Assembly: GCA_903838125.1 (NCBI GenBank)
Contig: CAILXF010000052.1
Location: 1-42,523 of the forward strand
Length of the DNA: 42,523 nucleotides
Direction of reading: 5' to 3'
From: an uncultured Pseudomonadota bacterium
GTDB lineage: Bacteria > Pseudomonadota > Gammaproteobacteria > Burkholderiales > Methylophilaceae
Shown: positions 27,326 to 36,480 of the stretch, piece after piece
Layout: each line of letters opens with the position of its first letter
How positions within the stretch are numbered: the stretch's first letter is position 1
Notes under the pieces: generated by a model
Told to the model about the DNA's origin: nothing
Database searches by the model: none
Seen by the model: the letters and a program-made list of their open reading frames with translations, nothing else
Program-made: the position numbers and the translations under genes

Positions 27326-27946
27326 ATGAGCACAATCAATGTAAACGGCATCAAGTTACTGGTCGGCCTAGGCAACCCAGGTGATAAGTACGCGAATACT
27401 CGTCATAACGCTGGCTTTTGGTGGGTGGATCAACTGGTCGCAGCCACTAGTAGTAGGCTAGCATTAGAGGCAAAGTTTCATGGTATTGCTGGTAAATTAA
27501 ATTGTGCAAGTTTGAATCCTAATAGCTTAGATTTAGGTGCCGAAACCTGGCTACTTAAACCTACGACCTTTATGAATGCGAGTGGAAAAGCCGTTGCAGC
27601 AGTAGCTAATTATTATAAAATTTCACCCGAGCAAATCATGGTCATACATGATGAACTAGACTTAGCGCCTGGCAACGTGAAGTTAAAAAAAGGTGGCGGC
27701 CATGGCGGACACAACGGTCTTAAAGACATTGCGGCAGCCCTAGGTACAAAAGAGTTTTGGCGTCTTCGCCTTGGCATAGGCCATCCTGGCGATCGTAATG
27801 AAGTCATTAACTATGTGCTAAAAGCCGCCTTAAAAGATGAGCAAACGCTTATTAATAGCTGTATTGATGACAGCATCAACATTGTGCCGCAACTGTTAAA
27901 CGCGGACTTTGAATCTGCAATGTTAAAATTGCATACTAAAAAATGA
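27326..27946 (+). CDS. pth: Peptidyl-tRNA hydrolase
   Basis: Releases tRNA from peptidyl-tRNAs dropped by the ribosome. The 206 residues from this start contain LLVGLGNPGDKY, TRHNAGFWWVD with the catalytic His27, FMNASGKAVAAVA, HDELDLAPGNVKLKKGGGHGGHNG read as two adjoining motifs, and RLGIGHPGD. An in-frame ATG 30 bp upstream (27296) was rejected because it lies within the rplY terminator stem, and relatives start a few residues before LLVGLGNPG. ychF follows 13 bp after the stop. Confidence 0.96.
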   Translation: MSTINVNGIKLLVGLGNPGDKYANTRHNAGFWWVDQLVAATSSRLALEAKFHGIAGKLNCASLNPNSLDLGAETWLLKPTTFMNASGKAVAAVANYYKISPEQIMVIHDELDLAPGNVKLKKGGGHGGHNGLKDIAAALGTKEFWRLRLGIGHPGDRNEVINYVLKAALKDEQTLINSCIDDSINIVPQLLNADFESAMLKLHTKK

Positions 27947-27959
27947 ATAGAGAATAAAC

Positions 27960-29045
27960 ATGAAGTGCGGAATTGTTGGTTTACCGAATGTAGGAAAATC
28001 TACCCTATTTAATGCCATTACTAAGGCAGGGATTGCGGCGGAGAACTACCCGTTCTGCACCATTGAACCTAACGTGGGTATTGTTGAAGTACCTGATACA
28101 CGTATGCAGCCTTTAATTGATATTGTTAAACCGCAGCGCGTACAGCCAGCAATTGTAGAGTTTGTAGATATTGCGGGCCTCGTCGCTGGTGCGTCTAAAG
28201 GTGAGGGTCTTGGCAATAAGTTCTTGGCTAATATTCGAGAAACTGATGCCATTGTGCACGTTGTGCGCTGCTTTGAGGATAGCAATGTAATCCATGTTGC
28301 CGGCAAAGTAGATCCCATGTCGGATATTGAAGTGATCAATACTGAGCTAGCGCTAGCCGACATGGAAACGGTTGATAAAACCATGCACCGTGAAAGCAAA
28401 AAAGCTAAAAGTGGTGACAAAGACGCCATTGCACTCATGGCTGTTTTAGAAAAAGTGTTGCCTTGCTTAGATCAAGCTAAAGCTGTGCGCACGCTAGGCC
28501 TAGACGATGACGAACTGCAAATCATTAAACCCCTATGCTTGATCACAGTTAAGCCAGTCATGTACTTAGCGAATGTTGACGAAAACGGTTTTGAAAACAA
28601 CCCATTATTGCAAAAGCTTAATGAGCTTGGCATTAAAGAGCACGCACCTGTCGTCGCGGTATGTGCAAAAATTGAATCTGAAATCGCAGAATTAGAAGAT
28701 GAAGATAAAGCACTATTCTTATCAGAACTAGGTTTAAGCGAACCTGGCCTAGACCGAGTAATTCGTGCCACTTACGACTTACTTGGCTTACAAACCTACT
28801 TTACCGCTGGCGTGCAAGAAGTGCGCGCATGGACTGTGAAAAAAGGTGCAACTGCACCTCAAGCCGCCGGTGTGATTCATACCGACTTTGAGCGTGGATT
28901 TATTCGTGCCGAAGTGATTGCCTTTGAAGAATATGTAAAAAATAAAGGTGAGCAAGGGTCAAAAGAAGCGGGGAAAATGCGCTTAGAAGGTAAAGAATAT
29001 ATCGTGCAAGATGGTGATGTGATGCACTTTAGATTTAACGTTTAA
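27960..29045 (+). CDS. ychF: Redox-regulated ATPase YchF (OLA1 family)
   Basis: An Obg-related P-loop protein that prefers ATP and binds ribosomes; linked to translation control and the oxidative stress response. The 361 residues are complete: G1 GLPNVGKST at 7-15, switch regions including [18 protein letters not shown], a central coiled-coil insert (about 125-205) and the C-terminal TGS domain (about 275-361) with the [21 protein letters not shown]-type segment and a final [20 protein letters not shown] specificity fits NVDE in place of NKxD (YLANVDENG). The usual pth-ychF order is kept. Confidence 0.97.
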   Translation: MKCGIVGLPNVGKSTLFNAITKAGIAAENYPFCTIEPNVGIVEVPDTRMQPLIDIVKPQRVQPAIVEFVDIAGLVAGASKGEGLGNKFLANIRETDAIVHVVRCFEDSNVIHVAGKVDPMSDIEVINTELALADMETVDKTMHRESKKAKSGDKDAIALMAVLEKVLPCLDQAKAVRTLGLDDDELQIIKPLCLITVKPVMYLANVDENGFENNPLLQKLNELGIKEHAPVVAVCAKIESEIAELEDEDKALFLSELGLSEPGLDRVIRATYDLLGLQTYFTAGVQEVRAWTVKKGATAPQAAGVIHTDFERGFIRAEVIAFEEYVKNKGEQGSKEAGKMRLEGKEYIVQDGDVMHFRFNV

Positions 29046-29128
29046 GACTAGCACGTAAGAATCTTAGCTTAATTATAAACTCAGCAGCGCGCGCTTTAGT
29101 GTTAAGTCACTAGGTAGAGAAACTACCT

Positions 29129-29157
29129 TTGACAACCTGCCCCTAAAACACTAGAAT
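29129..29157 (+). promoter_or_regulatory. Promoter of tRNA-Met
   Basis: A consensus -35 TTGACA (29129-29134), a 17-bp spacer and a -10 TAGAAT (29152-29157, 5/6) are followed by a GC-rich discriminator (TGCGCCC), as in growth-rate-regulated stable RNA promoters. The -10 is 24 bp upstream of the mature tRNA. Confidence 0.82.
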
Positions 29158-29181
29158 TGCGCCCTTGCTAAAAGATTACAT

Positions 29182-29258
29182 GGTGATGTAGCTCAGCTGG
29201 TTAGAGCACAGGATTCATAATCCTGGGGTCGAGGGTTCAAGTCCCTCTTTCACCACCA
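29182..29258 (+). tRNA. tRNA-Met (anticodon CAT, elongator type)
   Basis: A 77-base cloverleaf with encoded CCA and discriminator A. The anticodon stem CAGGA/TCCTG holds the loop TTCATAA with CAT. GTAGCTCAG, GGTTAGAGCACA and the variable loop GGGTC match elongator tRNA-Met better than initiator (no three G-C pairs in the anticodon stem) or tRNA-Ile2. The acceptor stem GGTGATG/TTTCACC is unusual: position 6-67 is T-T and 7-66 is a G-T wobble. Confidence 0.9.
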
Positions 29259-29288
29259 CTTTCATGGACCTACCAGTCCAAAAAGTAC

Positions 29289-29316
29289 AAAAAACCCGCT
29301 TAATTGCGGGTTTTTT
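29289..29316. terminator. Bidirectional terminator after tRNA-Met
   Basis: A perfect 11-bp stem, AAAAAACCCGC (29289-29299) with GCGGGTTTTTT (29306-29316), has a 6-base loop. A and T runs on the two sides let it serve both tRNA-Met and the convergent FemAB-like gene. Confidence 0.92.
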
Positions 29317-29328
29317 GTTGGCCAAAAC

Positions 29329-30477
29329 TTATGCTTGGGTGGGGTTTGCCTTAAACGGAATGCGTTGCTCTAATTCGTTAGTATAGATGGCTATGCCTTG
29401 TGACTCTCTAATTACAAAATCTTCAATGGCCGTAGCAAATTCTGTATGGGCAATTTTATGAAATGAGCAGGTCGGCCTAGGCTTAAACCCACGCGCTAAT
29501 TTATGCTCTCCCTGAGCACCGCCTTCGAAAAACTGAATCTGTTCAGTGATGCAAAATTCCTGCGCTTGGTAATAACACAACTCAAAGTGTAAGTTCGGTA
29601 CATATTGCATAGCACCCCAGTAGCGACCATATAATGCGGTTTGATCGTAAATATTGAGTGCGCCCGCGATCGGCGTGTCATCCAGATAGGCCAGCACAAG
29701 TAAAATATTCTGCGGCATGCTTAGCGCAATTTCTTGAAAAAATTCCGGCGTTAAATAGGGTGTGGAGTGATGCTCTACATAGGTATTTTGGTAACACTCA
29801 TAGAAGAAACGCCACTGTTCCGGACTCACATCAGCACCCTGAATACGCTGACACACCACGCCAGAATTCGCAACTTTCTTGCGCTCTTGCCGTATTTTCT
29901 TACGCTTATCGTGACTTAACTTACTTAAAAAATCTTCAAAATCTTTAAAATCTTCATTCTCCCATCTAAACTGCACGCCATTGCGTTGCAACCAATTGGA
30001 ATTTTTAAAAATAGCCGCTGAATTTTCATCAGGAAACAACACGTGCACTGATGAAAGTTGATGTTTGAGCATTAGGTGTGTGAGGGCATCTACCATTAAG
30101 GAATGAATTTGACCGGAATTTTCCACCTCTGCCACTAGCAACCTTTGGCTAGTGATAGGCGTAAACGGAATGGCAGAAAGCAGTTTTGGATAGTAATTTA
30201 ATCCACTACGCTGATAAGCCTCGGCCCATGCCCAATCGAAAACGTACTCCCCATACGAGTGTGATTTAACATAGAGTGGCATAGCGCCGACAAGTTGCCC
30301 ACCCTCTCGCACCAACATAGGGTAAGGTTGCCAACCCGTTCCTGCTCCTACCGAATGTGAAGCCTCAAGGGCGCTTAAAAAGGCGTGGCTTAATAGCGGC
30401 ATATTCGCCACCAAAGCATCCCAGCTTTTTGCATCTACTTGCAAAATACTATCGGAGATTTCTAGTGTGAGGCTCAT
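29329..30477 (-). CDS. FemAB-like GNAT acyltransferase (COG3146 family)
   Basis: A 382-residue protein of the FemAB-like/peptidoglycan-recognition family of the GNAT superfamily. Visible hallmarks are WDALVANMPLLSHAFLSALE near the N terminus, LVGAMPLYVKSHSYGEYVFDWAWAEAY read across two strands, a basic segment SHDKRKKIRQERKK (about 190-205), and near the C terminus YYQAQEFCI and FFEGGAQGEHKLARGF. The biochemical substrate is not established for the proteobacterial group. The ATG at 30477 was chosen because it opens with the family-like SLTLEISDSI; an upstream ATG at 30549 would add 24 residues with no resemblance. Confidence 0.85.
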   Translation of the reverse strand: MSLTLEISDSILQVDAKSWDALVANMPLLSHAFLSALEASHSVGAGTGWQPYPMLVREGGQLVGAMPLYVKSHSYGEYVFDWAWAEAYQRSGLNYYPKLLSAIPFTPITSQRLLVAEVENSGQIHSLMVDALTHLMLKHQLSSVHVLFPDENSAAIFKNSNWLQRNGVQFRWENEDFKDFEDFLSKLSHDKRKKIRQERKKVANSGVVCQRIQGADVSPEQWRFFYECYQNTYVEHHSTPYLTPEFFQEIALSMPQNILLVLAYLDDTPIAGALNIYDQTALYGRYWGAMQYVPNLHFELCYYQAQEFCITEQIQFFEGGAQGEHKLARGFKPRPTCSFHKIAHTEFATAIEDFVIRESQGIAIYTNELEQRIPFKANPTQA

Positions 30478-30643
30478 GTTTTCAGGCAATAGCCATGAAT
30501 GAAAGGTTCCAAAATTATGGCATACATTGCATATTTTTAATGCGCGCATTAACAGGCACGTTATTGGCTAAAAATGGATGGGGATGTAAAACAAAGACGG
30601 AATTGCTAGAGAAATCTTAAATTAATGCTTGAAAGCGGTAGGC

Positions 30644-31213
30644 CTAAAGTGCGCTTTTATGGGTGCTGTTAACAGCTTGTTTGCTTTTGCGTTTAGCAAG
30701 AGCTGCGGCATCGGCTTCTTGCTGCTTCTGCGCTTCAAGTAAAGCTTCTTCGGTTTTTCTGTGCTCTAAAAAACGTGATTGCGCAGCTTGCAACTCATCA
30801 AGGGTAATCACTTCATCTTGATTAGTATCGACTTGGCTAAAATGCCTCGCCACTTGAGGCAAGCTTTCTGTCGCTTCTTGCCGATCAATTGAGCCATCAT
30901 TATCTTTATCAATGGCTAAAAAGCGTGCTTCGATGCTTTCACGCATATTACGTTTGCGCTCTTCAATTTGCTTATGTTCGGGGTCTGTAGTCCGCGAATA
31001 CTCATCAAGTGCTTTACGGATTTTGCTACGATTTTCTGGACTAAAATTGAGGTTAAGTGTTTGTTGCGTCCCATCATTGGCCGCATCAACCTCTGAGACA
31101 CGTTTACTAGCTTCTTCAGCACCCGCTGCATTTAAAGACAAAAATAACACCAATCCAAAGCCTAAACAAGCACTTATGGCAACTGAATTATATTTTTGTG
31201 AATGTAAATTCAA
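30644..31213 (-). CDS. Exported EF-hand domain protein
   Basis: A 189-residue protein with a signal peptide (hydrophobic about 12-31, cleavage likely after AAGA). Two EF-hand loops occur in tandem: D102-x-D104-x-D106-G-S108-I-D110-x2-E113, and D129-x-N131-x-D133-x-V135-I-T137-x2-E140. Both end in the bidentate Glu, so calcium binding is likely. The second loop lacks the usual Gly at position 6 (Glu instead). A charged helix (about 145-180, rich in Glu, Ala and Lys) ends the protein. Function is unknown. It is divergent from ompR with 273 bp between the starts, so it could be a target of that regulator. Confidence 0.85.
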   Translation of the reverse strand: MNLHSQKYNSVAISACLGFGLVLFLSLNAAGAEEASKRVSEVDAANDGTQQTLNLNFSPENRSKIRKALDEYSRTTDPEHKQIEERKRNMRESIEARFLAIDKDNDGSIDRQEATESLPQVARHFSQVDTNQDEVITLDELQAAQSRFLEHRKTEEALLEAQKQQEADAAALAKRKSKQAVNSTHKSAL

Positions 31214-31366
31214 ATGATCATCTTTACAAATGCAATTAGTCTAATGACGGCTCATAATCATGAAGTACGATTGTTAATCAAATGTTTCATTTGAATGTGA
31301 AATTGTAATTATCTGTAAGTATGACTCTAATTTTCTTAGTCAACAAAGCTTACTTTAAGTTGCCTT

Positions 31367-31380
31367 TTGATATTAACCAA
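31367..31380. promoter_or_regulatory. FNR-like site upstream of ompR
   Basis: TTGAT-ATTA-ACCAA matches nine of ten fixed bases of TTGAT-N4-ATCAA. A possible -10 TAAAAT at 31404-31409 lies at about the distance expected for a class II site (centre about -42.5). The match is imperfect, so this is a weak candidate. Confidence 0.25.
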
Positions 31381-31486
31381 AATTAGCATACACTTCGCAT
31401 AGTTAAAATAATATAAAAAAATTTGGTGCCTTTAAGACATTAAAGCTTTAATTCATTCAACTGAAACCGCGAGCATAAACTAAATC

Positions 31487-32212
31487 ATGACAGATCAAAA
31501 CAAAAAAATATTGGTTGTAGATGATGACGTTCGTTTACGTGAGTTATTGCAACGCTACCTCACTGAACAAGGTTTTAACGTTAAAGTAGTCGCTGACTCC
31601 AAGGAAATGGATGAAGCACTAGCGACTGAAACCATAGATTTAATGGTGCTAGATCTCATGCTGCCAGGTGAAGATGGATTATCTATTTGCCGTCGAATTC
31701 GTGGCTCAGGCACATTACTTCCAATCGTCATGCTCACAGCGCGTGGCGATGATGTGGATAGGATTATTGGCTTAGAGATGGGTGCCGACGACTACCTACC
31801 TAAACCTTTTAACCCACGTGAGTTATTAGCGCGGATTAATGCTGTGCTCCGTCGACATGAGCGTCTGCAACCCAGTGCGCCGACCATCGTTAGCGACAAC
31901 ATCACCATTGGCGAATTTGTGTTTAATACGTCCACAAGGTCACTAAGCCGTAACAGCGCTTCTATACCAATTACCAGCGGTGAATTTGCACTACTTAAAG
32001 TTTTCGTAGATCACCCACGTCAACCACTATCACGTGATCGACTCATGCAACTTGCACGTGGTCGTGAGCTTGATGTATTTGACCGCAGTATTGACGTACA
32101 AGTCTCGCGTTTACGTAAACTGATTGAGCCAGATCCAGCACATCCGCGGTATCTACAAACCATGTGGGGTTTTGGTTATGTATTTATTCCTGACGGCGAA
32201 GCCGACAGATAA
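31487..32212 (+). CDS. ompR: OmpR-family response regulator
   Basis: DNA-binding response regulator of a two-component system. The 241 residues have a receiver domain (about 7-122) with the acidic pocket DDD at 12-14, phospho-acceptor Asp56 (LMVLDLMLPGEDG) and the conserved Lys in DDYLPKPFNPRELLAR. A winged-helix output domain (about 140-237) follows, with FALLKVFVDHPRQPLSRDRL and the recognition region RSIDVQVSRLRKLIE. GYVFIPDG at the end is OmpR-like, and the cognate kinase gene starts 6 bp downstream. The regulon here cannot be read from the sequence. Confidence 0.93.
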   Translation: MTDQNKKILVVDDDVRLRELLQRYLTEQGFNVKVVADSKEMDEALATETIDLMVLDLMLPGEDGLSICRRIRGSGTLLPIVMLTARGDDVDRIIGLEMGADDYLPKPFNPRELLARINAVLRRHERLQPSAPTIVSDNITIGEFVFNTSTRSLSRNSASIPITSGEFALLKVFVDHPRQPLSRDRLMQLARGRELDVFDRSIDVQVSRLRKLIEPDPAHPRYLQTMWGFGYVFIPDGEADR

Positions 32213-32218
32213 ACCCCT

Positions 32219-33541
32219 TTGAAATTACGCCTACGCCTATTACCAAAAACTCTAATCGCTAGGGTGATGCTGCTGATTGCCGTTTTGTTGGCAATTGGTC
32301 AGTTTGCATCATTACAGATCTTTGAATATTTTGAACGTGAACCACGCGCAGAAGCTGCTGCGCTTCAAGCAGTTACCGTGGTTAACTACACCCGTGCGTC
32401 ACTCATTGCCTCCCAAGACAACCTACGCCTCGCCCTTCTCTCCGAGCTTACTGGCAAAGAAGGCGTGCACGTCTATTATGCCGACTTTATGGAAGAGATT
32501 GAACCGCTTCCAGCAGATCCATTTATCAATATGGTGGCTGATAAAATTCGTGAACGCTTGGGTGCGGAAACCATCATCACCGTCAACCACTATGGTGTAC
32601 AGGGGTTGTGGGTTAGCTTTAATATTGGGCAAGATGATTTCTGGGTAGTTATTCCAAAAGTGCATGTAGAGGTCCATTTTCCATGGCAATGGCTGGGCTG
32701 GGGCGCTTTAGTGCTCTTACTTTCTCTTGGTGGAGGTTACCTGCTCGCGGCACGGATTAACCGCCCGCTAAATTTACTGGTCAATGCTGCCAATAGATTG
32801 CGTAATGGTGAACAGCCTGAAAAACTTCCTGAAGAAAGTGTCACAGAGCTACGTGAAGTGAGCAGCACCTTTAATAAGATGGCAACAGCATTAGCTGAAT
32901 TAGATGCCGAAAGAACATTAATTCTTGCTGGCGTTTCACACGACATTCGCACTCCTCTCGCACGATTGCGATTGGCTGTAGAAATGCTGCCCGATGAAAG
33001 TTGTGATAGCTTAAAAAATGGAATGATTGAAGATATTGCTGATATGGACAATATTATTCATCAGTTTTTAGACTTTGTACGTGGGGTAGAAGGCGAACCT
33101 ACACAACTGATTGATATTAACAGTCTACTTCAAGGACTGCATGATCGACAGTCACGCGCTGGCAGAGATCTCGTCGTGCAAATGGCGGCCACTTACGCCA
33201 TCCCCATTCGACCATTGGCTATGCAACGCCTATTAGATAACCTAGTGGGTAACGCTTACGCTTATGGGCATGGTCAAGTACGTGTCGCCAGCCAAATTTT
33301 AAATGATGAGATTGTGATTAGCGTCTTTGATAATGGCCCAGGCATTCCTGAAACTCATTTGGAAAAGCTACTACGTCCGTTTGAAAGATTGGACACCGCA
33401 AGGAGTAATGCGGGTGGTAGTGGCTTAGGATTAGCCATTGCAGAACGCATTGCCAAACTGCATCATGGTAAATTGGAACTCATTAACAGACCTGAAGGCG
33501 GCCTAGAAGCACGCCTCACCTTGCCAATTACTAACGCCTAA
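32219..33541 (+). CDS. envZ: EnvZ-like sensor histidine kinase
   Basis: Membrane sensor partner of the adjacent OmpR. The 440 residues show a first membrane helix (about 12-34), a periplasmic domain (about 35-155), a second helix (about 158-178), HAMP (about 178-230), an H box LAGVSHDIRTPLARL with phospho-His241, an N box MQRLLDNLVGNAYAYG, and G boxes DNGPGIP and GGSGLGLAIAERIAKLHHG. The start is a TTG at 32219: no ATG or GTG lies near it in frame, and starting at the next ATG (Met17) would remove the cytoplasmic lead of helix 1. The gene converges with cysG after a 14-bp gap with no visible terminator. Confidence 0.92.
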   Translation: MKLRLRLLPKTLIARVMLLIAVLLAIGQFASLQIFEYFEREPRAEAAALQAVTVVNYTRASLIASQDNLRLALLSELTGKEGVHVYYADFMEEIEPLPADPFINMVADKIRERLGAETIITVNHYGVQGLWVSFNIGQDDFWVVIPKVHVEVHFPWQWLGWGALVLLLSLGGGYLLAARINRPLNLLVNAANRLRNGEQPEKLPEESVTELREVSSTFNKMATALAELDAERTLILAGVSHDIRTPLARLRLAVEMLPDESCDSLKNGMIEDIADMDNIIHQFLDFVRGVEGEPTQLIDINSLLQGLHDRQSRAGRDLVVQMAATYAIPIRPLAMQRLLDNLVGNAYAYGHGQVRVASQILNDEIVISVFDNGPGIPETHLEKLLRPFERLDTARSNAGGSGLGLAIAERIAKLHHGKLELINRPEGGLEARLTLPITNA

Positions 33542-33555
33542 CTAGGCGGGCAGAA

Positions 33556-34950
33556 TTACTTTCCGGCGGCAGGCTCAAACCAATTAAGCTGTTCGCGCAA
33601 GCGCACTACTTCTCCGATAATCGTTAGGCAAGGTGCTTTTAATTGTGCCGAAGCAACCTTTTCCGCTAAATCCTGCAAGGTCGCCGTGACCACACGCTGG
33701 CGCTGGGTTGTGCCTTGCTCAACCACAGCTACAGGCATACTTGGCGCAACGCCATGCTTTATCAACTGCTGACATATTTCTGCCAAGCCAACCAAACCCA
33801 TATACACCACCACGGTTTGGCGCTGCCGCGACATGGCGACCCAGTCCAAATCTAAAGTGCCATTTTTAAGATGGCCGGTAATAAATAAGCAAGCCTGAGC
33901 GTAATCCCGATGGGTCAGCGGAATGCCTGCATAGCTTGAAACCCCATTAGCAGCTGTAATCCCTGGCACCACTTGAAACGGCACGCCACGCGCCATTAAG
34001 GTTTCAATCTCCTCACCGCCACGCCCAAATATAAAAGGGTCACCGCCTTTTAAGCGCAACACGCGCTTGCCTTCTAAAGCGAGCTTAGCCAACAACTCAT
34101 TGATTTCTTCCTGTGGCAAGGTGTGTTGATCTCGTGCTTTGCCGACATAAATCAACTCGGCATCACGGCGCACCAACTCCATCACTTCTGGGCTGACTAG
34201 CTTATCGTAGACGCAAACATCGCATTGCTGCATGAGGCGCAAGGCTCTAAATGTCAATAGATCTGGGTCACCTGGGCCACCACCGACCAAATAAACTTCA
34301 CCCCGCTGTTGTGATGGCGTTTCTGACAAAGCATCCTCTAATGCAGTGCGGGCCGCAGCCTCCTGCCCAGATAAAATACGTTCTACAATCGGCCCTTGTA
34401 AGATGCCTTCCCAGAATATACGGCGCTGCTGCGTTGTTGGAAACTTGGCTTTAACCTTATCTCTAAACTCACCCGCAATATGTGCAATGCGACCATAGCC
34501 TTCAGGTAGCATGGTTTCAATTTTGGTGCGTATATAACGCGCCAGTACTGGCGCGTTACCCTCGCTTGAGATCGCAATCACGATTGGCGAACGCTCAACG
34601 ATCGAGGCCATCGTAAAAGTACACAAACTCGGAGAATCGACCACATTGACTGGAATATTTAAAGCCTTAGCATCATTTGACACGGCTGTATTAACATCGT
34701 GATCGTCGGTCGCAGCAATGACTAAGCAAGCGCCTTGAAGCTGATCAACTGCCCGATAGCGCGTGGCACTGTAATGGATTTTTTGTGCGTCGACCATGAC
34801 TTGTAACTCATGACAAATTTCAGGCGAAATTAAGGTCACTCTAGCATTCGCTTTTAACAAGGTACCCACTTTTCGCACAGCGACATCACCACCACCGACA
34901 ACCACGCAGAGACGATTGGTAATGTTAATAAAGATGGGGAGTGCTTGCAT
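33556..34950 (-). CDS. cysG: Siroheme synthase CysG (multifunctional)
   Basis: Makes siroheme, the cofactor of sulfite and nitrite reductases, from uroporphyrinogen III. The 464 residues fuse two units. The N-terminal precorrin-2 dehydrogenase/ferrochelatase (about 1-210) has the NAD-binding VVGGGDVAVRKVGTLL. The C-terminal uroporphyrinogen III methyltransferase (about 216-460) has VYLVGGGPGDPDLLTFRA, VRRDAELIYVGKA, RLKGGDPFIFGRGGEE and PGITAANGVSSYAGIPLTHRD in order. Length matches enteric CysG. No assimilatory sulfite or nitrite reductase gene is next to it. Confidence 0.97.
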   Translation of the reverse strand: MQALPIFINITNRLCVVVGGGDVAVRKVGTLLKANARVTLISPEICHELQVMVDAQKIHYSATRYRAVDQLQGACLVIAATDDHDVNTAVSNDAKALNIPVNVVDSPSLCTFTMASIVERSPIVIAISSEGNAPVLARYIRTKIETMLPEGYGRIAHIAGEFRDKVKAKFPTTQQRRIFWEGILQGPIVERILSGQEAAARTALEDALSETPSQQRGEVYLVGGGPGDPDLLTFRALRLMQQCDVCVYDKLVSPEVMELVRRDAELIYVGKARDQHTLPQEEINELLAKLALEGKRVLRLKGGDPFIFGRGGEEIETLMARGVPFQVVPGITAANGVSSYAGIPLTHRDYAQACLFITGHLKNGTLDLDWVAMSRQRQTVVVYMGLVGLAEICQQLIKHGVAPSMPVAVVEQGTTQRQRVVTATLQDLAEKVASAQLKAPCLTIIGEVVRLREQLNWFEPAAGK

Positions 34951-35078
34951 ACTTAGCGTACCTTGATTGTATCTAGTCTATTGATTTGACGTCATTTTAC
35001 ATGGCTCTCATCATTTTTACGTTAAGCAACATGCTCAAATGCGCTAAAATGCTGTTTTAGCTACTGTATGTTGATGCC

Positions 35079-36473
35079 TTGAATCCCACTGAAAATAATT
35101 TGACGCCTGATACAACTACTCCCACAGGTGATTTGGCTGCACCGAAAAAGATTTTCATTAAAACCTTTGGCTGCCAAATGAATGAGTATGATTCATCGCG
35201 CATGGCCGATATGCTAAGCGCATCAGACGGCATGATAGAAACCTCAACCCCTGAAGATGCTGATGTGATTTTACTTAACACCTGCTCAGTGCGTGAAAAA
35301 GCGGAAGAAAAAGTATTTAGCCACTTAGGCCGTTTTATTCCGCTAAAAAAAGCCAATCCAAATTTGGTGATTGCAGTGGGCGGTTGTGTTGCTTCACAAG
35401 AAGGCGAGAACATCATTACGCGCGCGCCTTATGTTGATGTGGTGTTTGGCCCACAAACCCTACATCGTTTACCGCAAATGATTAAAAGTAGCCAAAGTAG
35501 CGGTCAATCGCAAGTGGACATCAGCTTTCCTGAAATTGAAAAGTTTGATCATCTACCACCTCCACGCGTAGAAGGCGCCAGTGCTTTTTTAAGCATCATG
35601 GAAGGTTGCAGCAAATACTGTAGCTTCTGCGTGGTGCCGTTTACCCGTGGCGAAGAAGTGTCGCGCCCATTTGCTGACATTCTGACTGAAGCGGTACAAC
35701 TGGCAGCACAAGGCGTTAGAGAAATCACCTTGCTCGGGCAAAACGTGAATGCCTACCGTGTAGACTATGATGGTGTCGAGGCTGACCTAGCACTATTGAT
35801 TGAGTTGATTGCCGAAATTCCACAAATTGAGCGCATACGCTTTACCACTAGCCACCCGAATGAAATGAATCAACGTCTGATTGACTGCTTTGCCAACACA
35901 CCGAAACTGGCAGTCCAGTTACACCTGCCAGTGCAAGCGGGTGCGGACCGCGTGCTCATGGCAATGAAGCGTAACTATACGGCTTTGCAATACAAATCAA
36001 CCATACGCAAACTGCGGACAGCCAACCCAAACTTAACCTTTACTTCTGACTTTATCGTTGGCTTCCCCGGTGAGTCCGAAACCGAATTTGAAGCTACCGC
36101 AAAATTAATGCAAGACGTAGGTTTTGATTACAGCTTTAGTTTTTTATATAGCCCACGCCCAGGTACACCTGCTTCTTATCTGACAGATGACACCTCACAA
36201 GAAGTTAAATTGGCGCGCCTGAGTAAACTGCAAGCCATTAATGAAGCGCAAGGTAAAGCAATTAGTAGCGCAATGTTAGGGTCGGTGCAGCGCGTATTGA
36301 TTGAAAGCGCCTCATGGAAAGATAATAGTGAACTGGCTGGCAAAACGGATAATAACCGGATTGTTGATCTTGTAGGCCCGACCAACCTTATTAATCAATT
36401 TGTGAATGTGCTAATTACTGACGTAGCCAATCCACGCCGGTTACGTGGCGAAATTATTACTGACGCCTTATAG
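35079..36473 (+). CDS. miaB: tRNA-2-methylthio-N6-dimethylallyladenosine synthase MiaB
   Basis: Radical-SAM methylthiotransferase that converts i6A37 to ms2i6A37 in tRNAs reading UNN codons. The 464 residues have an N-terminal UPF0004 domain with cluster ligands Cys32, Cys69 and Cys103, then the radical-SAM motif C177-x3-C181-x2-C184 ([17 protein letters not shown]), and a C-terminal TRAM domain (about 395-460). The start is probably TTG at 35079. There is no ATG or GTG in frame between the upstream stop (35058) and the core [19 protein letters not shown] at 35064 and TTG at 35100 or 35133 are other options. phoH starts 7 bp after the stop. Confidence 0.95.
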   Translation: MNPTENNLTPDTTTPTGDLAAPKKIFIKTFGCQMNEYDSSRMADMLSASDGMIETSTPEDADVILLNTCSVREKAEEKVFSHLGRFIPLKKANPNLVIAVGGCVASQEGENIITRAPYVDVVFGPQTLHRLPQMIKSSQSSGQSQVDISFPEIEKFDHLPPPRVEGASAFLSIMEGCSKYCSFCVVPFTRGEEVSRPFADILTEAVQLAAQGVREITLLGQNVNAYRVDYDGVEADLALLIELIAEIPQIERIRFTTSHPNEMNQRLIDCFANTPKLAVQLHLPVQAGADRVLMAMKRNYTALQYKSTIRKLRTANPNLTFTSDFIVGFPGESETEFEATAKLMQDVGFDYSFSFLYSPRPGTPASYLTDDTSQEVKLARLSKLQAINEAQGKAISSAMLGSVQRVLIESASWKDNSELAGKTDNNRIVDLVGPTNLINQFVNVLITDVANPRRLRGEIITDAL

Positions 36474-36480
36474 AGCCCTT

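Noticed and set aside
29182-29258. tRNA-Ile2 (CAT modified to lysidine) or initiator tRNA
   Set aside because: The anticodon stem lacks the three G-C pairs of initiator tRNA, and acceptor and variable-loop bases fit elongator tRNA-Met better than tRNA-Ile2.
33542-33555. Terminator between convergent envZ and cysG
   Set aside because: The gap is only 14 bp and shows no stem with a T run.
36445-36480. Earlier phoH start overlapping the end of miaB
   Set aside because: The added [12 protein letters not shown] does not resemble family N termini; the ATG at 36481 fits better.
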